A stretch of 64,000 nt of DNA from NCBI GenBank assembly GCA_014653775.1, contig JACWEA010000001.1:92722-156721 (forward strand), given 5' to 3'. The translations under genes were made by a program, and so were the position numbers. Below are positions 38,015 to 44,526 of this stretch, one piece after another. The notes below the pieces were generated by a model. That model worked only from the letters and a program-made list of their open reading frames with translations, made no database searches and was not told the DNA's origin. Within the stretch, counting starts at the first letter, position 1; each line of letters begins with the position of its first letter. The stretch is from Pelagibacterales bacterium SAG-MED30 (GTDB lineage: Bacteria > Pseudomonadota > Alphaproteobacteria > Pelagibacterales > Pelagibacteraceae).

Positions 38015-38481
38015 TTTTTGACCTTAGATGAAAATTTTAAATTTTCATAATTGAATTTAGATTTATTCTTATTAATAAAATCATCCATTAACTTGACTTT
38101 TTCATCTTCAAATTCTGCAACCTTTCTTTCATTAAGGTCTACATACAAAGCTAGAATTTCAATTGTTGAGGCTAGGAATTTTTTTTCTTTGTGAATCATT
38201 TCCATTTTATATTGAAGTCTTTTTTTATCATGATCAAAATAAACGCAATTAATATCTACTTCATCATTTAGTTGAAGCTCTTGATTGTAAGTTATGTGAG
38301 ACTCTACAATCATTGTACTTTTCTTAGTTGTTTTTGCTGAGTGCTCACCCATCTGAAAAATATTATTTAATGTATCAGCACCATATTTATCAAAAATTAA
38401 TAGATAATATGAAACATTCATATGATCGTTGTAATCAATCCAATCTTTAATTACTTTTTGAGTACTTAAATAAACTGACAT
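38011..38481 (-). CDS. Hotdog-fold thioesterase
   Basis: Acyl-CoA thioesterase of the 4-hydroxybenzoyl-CoA type. The N-terminal WIDYNDHMNVSYYLLIFDKYG holds the catalytic aspartate and the HMN motif, and TTKKSTMIVESHITYNQEL follows. The pattern resembles the betainyl-CoA thioesterases of carnitine catabolism, but that is a guess. The 156 aa length is normal. Oddly, it sits inside the moa operon between moaC and moaD, overlapping moaD by 4 nt. Confidence 0.8.
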   Translation of the reverse strand: MSVYLSTQKVIKDWIDYNDHMNVSYYLLIFDKYGADTLNNIFQMGEHSAKTTKKSTMIVESHITYNQELQLNDEVDINCVYFDHDKKRLQYKMEMIHKEKKFLASTIEILALYVDLNERKVAEFEDEKVKLMDDFINKNKSKFNYENLKFSSKVKK

Positions 38482-38487
38482 TAAATA

Positions 38488-39033
38488 TTAAAAAATATTT
38501 TTTAGGAACTCAGGTAGACCATCTGGATTTTTCCATAATCCACTTTTTCCACCTTCTTTAATTAACAACTTGACGTTATCAATTTTCAAATGGGGATTTA
38601 CTATTTTACTTAAATCATAAATAGTTATTAACGCAGCATTAACACCCATGATTGCTTCCATTTCAACACCTGTTTTAGCAACTGCAGATACTACACAAAA
38701 AACTTCAAGTGAATTATCAACTTCATTCATTATAATTTTAGTAGCAGTATGATCAATTGGAAGTGGGTGACATAAAGGAATTAGTTCACTTGTTTTTTTA
38801 ACCCCTAATACAGCCGATATCTCAGCCAAAGTAATTGGATCTCCTTTAGGCATCTTTTTATTTTTAATTAAATCAAAAACTTCTTTTCCTACATAAATTT
38901 TTCCAGAAGCTAATGCTCTTCTAAATGTTTCTTTTTTTGAAGAAACATCAACCATATTAAAAGAGTTTTTTTGAAATATTTCTTTTGCCCAATCTTTGAG
39001 TTCTTCTTGATTAACAATCTTTAAATTTTTCAT
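38488..39033 (-). CDS. moaC: Cyclic pyranopterin monophosphate synthase accessory protein MoaC
   Basis: Second enzyme of cofactor synthesis, making cyclic pyranopterin from the MoaA product. MVDVSSKKETFRRALASG, LIPLCHPLPIDHT, AKTGVEMEAIMGV and the end LLIKEGGKSG are diagnostic. At 181 aa it is about 20 residues longer than the usual MoaC, mainly at the ends. It abuts moaA exactly. Confidence 0.95.
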   Translation of the reverse strand: MKNLKIVNQEELKDWAKEIFQKNSFNMVDVSSKKETFRRALASGKIYVGKEVFDLIKNKKMPKGDPITLAEISAVLGVKKTSELIPLCHPLPIDHTATKIIMNEVDNSLEVFCVVSAVAKTGVEMEAIMGVNAALITIYDLSKIVNPHLKIDNVKLLIKEGGKSGLWKNPDGLPEFLKNIF

Positions 39034-40026
39034 TTAACCACCAGTCTTTGAAAGATTTTTTGTTAATCCAGTTTCTCCAAGCTCAAGATAATGAGATTCT
39101 TTTTTAAACTTCATTTGTCCCAAAATTAGTTCTTTTAATTCTTCAGTTTGATCATCTTTTTGTAACAAATGTCTTATACTTATTCCAGTATTTCCAAACA
39201 AACAAAGCCTCAAGTCACCTTTTGATGTAATTCTAAGACGATTACATGATTTACAAAAATCTTTAGAATATGGCGCGATAATTCCAAACTTACCTTTGTA
39301 ATCTGGATTTATATAATTTAATGATGGACCTGCATCCTGGCCTAAGGTTTGATAAATCCACTTATTTTCAATTAAGTAATTTTTGAATATCTTAGATGAA
39401 ATATGATATCTATTAAAATAATCTAAATTATCTCCAGTTTGCATTAATTCAATATATCTAAAATTTACTTTATTAATTTTTATATATTCAGCCCAAGAAT
39501 CAAAATCTTTTTTAGAAGAATTAACACCATTTAAAAGAACTGCATTAATTTTAATATTATCAAAATTTAAACTTTGTAAAATCTCTATACCTTTTAGAAT
39601 TTCAGGTAATCTGTCATGTTTTGTAATACTTTTAAATGTTTCCCTATCTAAACTATCAATACTAATATTAATTCCATCTAAACCACTATCAATTAGTAAC
39701 TTTGCTTTTTGATCAAGATGATATCCATTCGTTGTAATGACAATTTTTTTAATAGATGTTTCATTTTTTAAAATTTTTACAATTTCATAAAAATCTTTTC
39801 TAACTGTTGGTTCTCCACCTGTTAATCTTATTTTCTGAACTCCTAATTCAGAAAATCCTTTAGCCAACCTTCTAATTTCATCTATGTTGAGAAATTTTCT
39901 ATTGTCACTCTTATCTGCTTGATAACCATTGGGTAGACAGTATCCGCATTTAAAATTACATACTTCAGTGATGGACATTCTTATATAAGGAAATTTTCTT
40001 CCAAATTTATCTTGCAAGTGTTGCAT
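39034..40026 (-). CDS. moaA: GTP 3',8-cyclase MoaA
   Basis: Radical SAM enzyme that starts molybdenum cofactor synthesis from GTP. The N-terminal [4Fe-4S] motif is CNFKCGYC, RLTGGEPTVRKD follows, and the second cluster ligands lie in FCKSCNRLRITSKGDLRLCLF. The protein ends in Gly-Gly, which is needed for activity. The 330 aa length is normal. It is the first gene of the minus-strand moaA-moaC-thioesterase-moaD-moaE-msrP-msrQ operon and is divergent from the sulfite dehydrogenase. Confidence 0.96.
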   Translation of the reverse strand: MQHLQDKFGRKFPYIRMSITEVCNFKCGYCLPNGYQADKSDNRKFLNIDEIRRLAKGFSELGVQKIRLTGGEPTVRKDFYEIVKILKNETSIKKIVITTNGYHLDQKAKLLIDSGLDGINISIDSLDRETFKSITKHDRLPEILKGIEILQSLNFDNIKINAVLLNGVNSSKKDFDSWAEYIKINKVNFRYIELMQTGDNLDYFNRYHISSKIFKNYLIENKWIYQTLGQDAGPSLNYINPDYKGKFGIIAPYSKDFCKSCNRLRITSKGDLRLCLFGNTGISIRHLLQKDDQTEELKELILGQMKFKKESHYLELGETGLTKNLSKTGG

Positions 40027-40138
40027 AAAATAAACTTATACTAGAATTAATAATTAATAAATTTAAATAAATAGTAAAACTCAATAATGAATTTCAACCA
40101 AAAATTGTAATTTTTTTTTTATTATTAAATCTTTTTAA

Positions 40139-40161
40139 AATTTGATAATAATAATCAAATT
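40139..40161. promoter_or_regulatory. Inverted repeat before sulfite dehydrogenase gene
   Basis: AATTTGAT and ATCAAATT form a perfect 8 bp inverted repeat around AATAATA, ending directly before the GGAGG ribosome-binding site of the gene at 40173. The half sites resemble FNR (TTGAT...ATCAA), but the gap is 7 instead of 4, so an FNR site is unlikely. It may be an operator or a hairpin that affects translation. The rest of the 146 nt divergent spacer is AT-rich without further clear sites. Confidence 0.4.
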
Positions 40162-40172
40162 GGAGGTCTTTT

Positions 40173-41390
40173 ATGAGCAAAAATAAATCTAAGCTTAATT
40201 TAAATCGAAGAAATTTTTTAACTGGAACTGCAACACTAGCGGGTATCGCTGCAACTGCTTCAGTCGTTCCCATTACTATTGCTAATGCAAATCATAATGA
40301 GGGGAAAAAGGGATTACCTGATTTTATAGATTGGAAAGATAGGGATGCTCTAATTGTACACTCAGATAAAGGTATTGAAACTCATAGAAGCGCTATAGGT
40401 GAGAGCTTAATAACGCCAAATAGAAATGTTTATATAAGAAACAATATGCCTACAATGACAGATCAACAAATTGGGGATCGAAAAAATTGGAAAGTTTCAA
40501 TAGAAGGCGTTAAAAATCCAAAAACATTCTCATTAGCTCAACTTCAAAAATTAGGTCATACGACTATGGCAACTATCTTACAGTGTTCAGGAAATGGTAG
40601 AGGTTTTTTTGAACATAAAGTAAGAGGATCTCAATGGGAGACAGGAGCTGCAGCTTGTATTTTTTGGACTGGTGTACCCATGAAAACAGTAGTTGAAGCT
40701 TGTGGAGGCATTAATAGTGATGCAATTTTTATGACTTCTGCGGGAGTTGATCATGAACCAACAGGGTTAGATCCTAAAAAAGCTATGATTGAAAGATCAG
40801 TGCCTAAAAAAGTATTTAAAGATGCAATGCTAGCATGGGAAATGAATGGTGTTCCGATACCAAATGCACATGGAGGACCACTAAGAATGATTACTCCAGG
40901 TTACTTTGGAATAAACAATGTCAAACATCTTGGAAAAGTAGCTTTTACAACAAAAGAATCTTCCGTGAAATACATGAAATCAAGCTATAGAATTTCTCCT
41001 ATTGGAAAAAAAGGATCACAATATCCTTCTTGTTGGGAAATGCCCGTTAAATCGTGGATAACAAGACCAACTGATGAAACTGGAACTGTAAAAGCAGGAA
41101 AAGTTCAAATTGTAGGTGTTGCTATGGGAGGAACTAGAAAAGTAAGAGGCGTGAAAGTTTCTGTTGATGGCGGTAGTAGCTGGAAAAAAGCGAAGTTTAT
41201 AGGTCCTGATCTAGGTAAATATGCTTGGAGACAATTTGTATTAGAGACAACTTTAAGTGCAGGAAAATATAATATTGCTAGTTTAGCTTCTAATGGTTCT
41301 AAAAAACAACCTGAACTAAGAATGGAAAATAGAAGAGGTTACGCACATAATGGTTGGAAAGACCACAGTGTTAATATTACTGTAGTATAA
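40173..41390 (+). CDS. sorA: Periplasmic sulfite dehydrogenase, molybdopterin subunit (SorA/SoxC-like)
   Basis: Sulfite oxidase family molybdoenzyme that probably oxidises sulfite to sulfate. A twin-arginine leader (NRRNFLTGTATLAGIAATA) directs export. The Mo-ligand cysteine lies in ILQCSGNGRGFF near residue 138, GGPLRMITPGYFG is the cofactor pocket, and a C-terminal dimerisation domain has VRGVKVSVDGGSSWKKA. The 405 aa length matches SorA. The next gene encodes a small one-heme cytochrome, as in SorAB; a SoxCD pair would have a larger cytochrome. SoxC-type sulfane dehydrogenase is the alternative. Confidence 0.85.
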   Translation: MSKNKSKLNLNRRNFLTGTATLAGIAATASVVPITIANANHNEGKKGLPDFIDWKDRDALIVHSDKGIETHRSAIGESLITPNRNVYIRNNMPTMTDQQIGDRKNWKVSIEGVKNPKTFSLAQLQKLGHTTMATILQCSGNGRGFFEHKVRGSQWETGAAACIFWTGVPMKTVVEACGGINSDAIFMTSAGVDHEPTGLDPKKAMIERSVPKKVFKDAMLAWEMNGVPIPNAHGGPLRMITPGYFGINNVKHLGKVAFTTKESSVKYMKSSYRISPIGKKGSQYPSCWEMPVKSWITRPTDETGTVKAGKVQIVGVAMGGTRKVRGVKVSVDGGSSWKKAKFIGPDLGKYAWRQFVLETTLSAGKYNIASLASNGSKKQPELRMENRRGYAHNGWKDHSVNITVV

Positions 41391-41416
41391 GAGACCAAAA
41401 TAGTTAAAGTTAATTA

Positions 41417-41746
41417 ATGAAAATTAAAATTTTTTTATTAATTTTACTTTTTTCTATAATATCTAAATTTAATATTTCATATGCTGATGAAGCAAAAATG
41501 AATAAGGGTTTAGAAATATTTAATGAAACTGCAGGATGTGCTGCATGTCATGTTTTGAAAGCTGCTGGTGCAGAAGGAAACATTGGTCCAAATTTAGATA
41601 CTGTATCAAATTTAACAATAGAATCTATTACCGACATCGTTACTTACGGTCTTGGGGTTATGCCAGCTTTTGGAGAGGGAGAAATTTTAACTAAGGAAGA
41701 AATAGATATAGTATCTTTCTATGTTATGAATTCTGTGAATAAATAA
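41417..41746 (+). CDS. Class I cytochrome c, probable SorB-type electron acceptor
   Basis: Exported monoheme cytochrome c. A signal peptide ending near SYA (residue 23) precedes the heme site CAACH, with the distal methionine in the GVMPAFGEGE segment. The 109 aa length is that of SorB. It follows the sulfite dehydrogenase gene by 26 nt and probably takes its electrons to a terminal oxidase, directly or through pseudoazurin. A perfect terminator hairpin follows. Confidence 0.88.
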   Translation: MKIKIFLLILLFSIISKFNISYADEAKMNKGLEIFNETAGCAACHVLKAAGAEGNIGPNLDTVSNLTIESITDIVTYGLGVMPAFGEGEILTKEEIDIVSFYVMNSVNK

Positions 41747-41751
41747 GTAGC

Positions 41752-41784
41752 ATTTCCCCTTTAACTTCTAATTAAAGGGGAAAT
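41752..41784. terminator. Bidirectional terminator hairpin
   Basis: ATTTCCCCTTTAA and TTAAAGGGGAAAT form a perfect 13 bp stem around a 7 nt loop, between two convergent genes (cytochrome c and the GYD protein). Its four G:C pairs are conspicuous in this AT-rich sequence. AT-rich flanks allow function on either strand. Confidence 0.85.
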
Positions 41785-41789
41785 AGAAT

Positions 41790-42113
41790 TTATTTTCCAA
41801 CTGGTCTATAAGATGCAGCAGCTTTAGAAGCAATTTCAGCAGCTTTATTAAAGTCTACAGACTCCATAATAGTCATATCTTTAATAGTTCCTGTAGCTTC
41901 CATTAGCATTTTCATTCCTGCAGCAGTTTCAAAATTTGACCCTTCTACGATAGCTATAAAATCATAAGCTCCTCTTAAAGTCATCATTTCAATTAATTTT
42001 GCTCCTGCAGCTTCAGTTATTTTTTTTGCAGCCTCTTGTCGGTTATCAGATGGATTTTTTACAAATCCAGCTAAACCTTGTTCAGTATATCTCCCTAGTA
42101 CTACAAATTTCAT
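41790..42113 (-). CDS. GYD-domain protein
   Basis: Small protein of the GYD family, a dimeric alpha/beta-barrel (ferredoxin-like) fold. It starts MKFVVLGRYTEQGL, has the name-giving region as RGAYDFIAIVE near residue 48, and ends with an alanine-rich helix. The 107 aa length is normal. A strong AAAGGAG ribosome-binding site and a 15-mer promoter motif lie upstream. The family function is unknown. Similar small-barrel proteins are encoded at 52-53 kb. Confidence 0.87.
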   Translation of the reverse strand: MKFVVLGRYTEQGLAGFVKNPSDNRQEAAKKITEAAGAKLIEMMTLRGAYDFIAIVEGSNFETAAGMKMLMEATGTIKDMTIMESVDFNKAAEIASKAAASYRPVGK

Positions 42114-42170
42114 AATTACTCCTTTTTTTTAATTATTTTAGCTTATCATTGTTACAGAATTATTTAATCA

Positions 42171-42185
42171 GTAAAAATTGCATAG
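42171..42185 (-). promoter_or_regulatory. CTATGCAATTTTTAC motif upstream of GYD gene
   Basis: On the minus strand this is the exact 15-mer also found on the plus strand at 25990-26004. Here it lies 57 nt before the GYD start codon, with an AATAAT -10-like box 6 nt after it. Read on the plus strand it gives TTGCATAG, which resembles the element at 24288 and also faces the aldehyde dehydrogenase gene. Confidence 0.45.
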
Positions 42186-42219
42186 TAGACACAACTTATA
42201 GTAATGTTAGATTAAAATT

Positions 42220-43662
42220 ATGTACGAAAAATTTGGACAATTTATTGATGGTAAATGGCAACAATCATCTGATAAAGGAACTTATGAGGTTATTAATCCT
42301 GCCAATGAAGAAATTTTAGGACATGCCTCAAAAGCTACTTCAAAAGATGTGGACGCAGCACTAAAGTCAGCTGAAAAAGGATTAGATGTTTGGAAGAAAA
42401 CTGCTCCTTGGCAAAGATCTTATATTATCAGGCGAATTGCAGATAAGATTAGAGAAAAACAAGAAGTTTTAGCAAAATGGATGACATTAGAAGTTGGAAA
42501 ACCTTTGATAGAAGCAAAAGGTGAAATAGCTGGAGCAGCAGATATTTTTGAGTGGAATGCAGAAGAAACTAAAAGAATTTTTGGTCAAACTGTAGAAAGT
42601 AGATTTGAAGATACTAGAGTGCATGTTTATTATCAGCCTGTTGGAGTTGTTGCAGCATTAACCCCATGGAATTTTCCAGCTGTACTATCAGCTAGAAAAA
42701 TCTCAACTGCTTTAGCTGCTGGATGTTCAGTTATTATAAAACCTGATGTGATAACTCCTGGAGTAGTTATGGAGATGGTAGATATTTGTAGAGAATGTGG
42801 TGTACCTCCAGGTGTAGTAAATCTTTTATCTGGTGATCCTCCAAGTATAGCTCAACAATTAATTGCTTCAGATATAGTAAAAAAAATTTCTATTACAGGG
42901 TCATCAAGAGTTGGAAAATTAATATTAAAACAAGCTGCAGATAAAGTTCAAAGAGTAACTATGGAGCTTTCAGGCCATTCACCTTTTATTGTATTTGATG
43001 ATGCTGATATACAAAAAGCAGCTGACATGGCTATATCAGCTAAATTTAGGAATAATGGACAAGTATGCATATCTCCTAATAGATTTTATATTCATGAAAG
43101 TAAAAAAGATGAATTTGTAAACTTATTTGTTGATAAAACTAAAAAGTTAAAAATTGGAAATGGTATGGATCCAAATATTCAATTAGGTCCATTAACAACA
43201 GAAAAAAGATTAAATGAAGTTGAGGAATTAGTTGAAAAAACAAAAAAAGAGGGGGCAAAAGTTTTACTAGGTGGTAAAAGACCTGCAGGATTTAATAAAG
43301 GATTTTTTTATGAACCAACTATATTTGACAACGTTAAAGATGATTTTACAATAATGAAACAAGAACCTTTTGGACCTTTAGTACCTATGCTTTCTTTTAA
43401 ATCTTTTGATGAAGTTATTAAAAGAGCTAATAATCATGAGTTAGGATTGTGTAGCTATGTTTGTACAAATTCTATGGAAACAGCTCATATAGCATCAGAG
43501 CAATTAGAAACTGGATCTGTAGCTGTAAATACAGGTGTTGTGGCAATTGCAGAAGCTCCTTTCGGAGGGATTAAACAAAGTGGATATGGAAGAGAAGGTG
43601 GTTCAAATGCAATTAAAGATTATTTAAATGTTAAATATACTCACTTAGGAATTAGAGGTTAA
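42220..43662 (+). CDS. NAD(P)-dependent aldehyde dehydrogenase
   Basis: Oxidises an aldehyde to the acid. PWNFPAVLSARKISTALAAGC, the ITGSSRVGKLI cofactor site, catalytic glutamate in MELSGHSP near residue 250 and the nucleophilic cysteine in NGQVCISPNRF near residue 284 are intact. The 480 aa length and overall pattern resemble succinate-semialdehyde dehydrogenases. It overlaps the following FAH-family gene by 1 nt, so the two may act in one catabolic route; the substrate is unknown. Confidence 0.9.
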   Translation: MYEKFGQFIDGKWQQSSDKGTYEVINPANEEILGHASKATSKDVDAALKSAEKGLDVWKKTAPWQRSYIIRRIADKIREKQEVLAKWMTLEVGKPLIEAKGEIAGAADIFEWNAEETKRIFGQTVESRFEDTRVHVYYQPVGVVAALTPWNFPAVLSARKISTALAAGCSVIIKPDVITPGVVMEMVDICRECGVPPGVVNLLSGDPPSIAQQLIASDIVKKISITGSSRVGKLILKQAADKVQRVTMELSGHSPFIVFDDADIQKAADMAISAKFRNNGQVCISPNRFYIHESKKDEFVNLFVDKTKKLKIGNGMDPNIQLGPLTTEKRLNEVEELVEKTKKEGAKVLLGGKRPAGFNKGFFYEPTIFDNVKDDFTIMKQEPFGPLVPMLSFKSFDEVIKRANNHELGLCSYVCTNSMETAHIASEQLETGSVAVNTGVVAIAEAPFGGIKQSGYGREGGSNAIKDYLNVKYTHLGIRG

Positions 43663-44510
43663 TGAAATTATTAAGATTAGGAAATACTGGAAAAGAAAAA
43701 CCAGCAATTATAGATAAAGACGGTAATTATAGAGATTTATCTTCAATAGTTAATGATTTTAATCCTGATACATTGAGTTTTAATACAATTGAAAAAATCA
43801 AGAATACAGATATTTCAAATTTACCAAAGTTAGATTCAAATTTGAGAATTGGAGCATGTGTTTCAAAACCCTCAAAATTTATTGGAATAGGATTAAATTT
43901 TAAAGACCATGCAGAAGAACAAAACTTACCAATCCCTAAAGAACCAATTATTTTTTCAAAATTTACGAGCTGTATAACTGGTCCAAATGATCCAATTATT
44001 ATTCCAAAAGGATCTAATCATACAGATTGGGAAGTTGAACTGGGTTTTGTAATAGGAAAAAAAGCAACTAATGTAAGTGCTGATAAAGCACTAGATCACG
44101 TTCTTGGTTTTTTTCTGGTTAATGATTTAAGTGAAAGAGATTTTCAAAAAAATAAAGGCTTAACTTGGGACAAAGGTAAAGGCTTTGATACATTTGGCCC
44201 AATCGGTCCTTACATTGTGACAAAAGAAGAAGTGCCGGATTTTCAAAAATTAAATATGTTTTTAGATGTTAATGGAAAAAGAATGCAAACAGGTAATACT
44301 GGAAAAATGATATTTGATGTTAAAACTTTAGTTTCTTATATGAGTTTTTGTATGACTTTACACCCAGGAGATATTTGCTGTACAGGAACACCACCTGGAG
44401 TAGGTGAAAACATGTCTCCTCCACATTTTTTAAAAGGAGGTGAAGAAGTAATTTTAGGTATTGATAAACTCGGCACGCAAAAGCATCAGGTTCTTCCTTA
44501 TAAAGAATAA
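43662..44510 (+). CDS. Fumarylacetoacetate hydrolase family protein
   Basis: Metal-dependent hydrolase or decarboxylase of the FAH family (282 aa). The core motifs FIGIGLNFKDHAEEQ, KFTSCITGPNDPI, the DWEVELGFVIGK metal site and CTGTPPGVG are intact. Members cleave acylpyruvates or act on 2-oxo acids in aromatic and sugar breakdown. It is coupled to the aldehyde dehydrogenase by a 1 nt overlap and followed by ppc after 16 nt. Confidence 0.9.
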   Translation: MKLLRLGNTGKEKPAIIDKDGNYRDLSSIVNDFNPDTLSFNTIEKIKNTDISNLPKLDSNLRIGACVSKPSKFIGIGLNFKDHAEEQNLPIPKEPIIFSKFTSCITGPNDPIIIPKGSNHTDWEVELGFVIGKKATNVSADKALDHVLGFFLVNDLSERDFQKNKGLTWDKGKGFDTFGPIGPYIVTKEEVPDFQKLNMFLDVNGKRMQTGNTGKMIFDVKTLVSYMSFCMTLHPGDICCTGTPPGVGENMSPPHFLKGGEEVILGIDKLGTQKHQVLPYKE

Positions 44511-44526
44511 AAATTTATTTTGAATA

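Noticed and set aside
40139-40161. FNR binding site before the sulfite dehydrogenase gene
   Set aside because: The half sites fit, but the spacing is 7 nt and FNR needs 4.
40173-41746. SoxCD sulfane dehydrogenase
   Set aside because: The cytochrome is a small one-heme protein as in SorB, and no other sox genes are nearby; kept only as an alternative.
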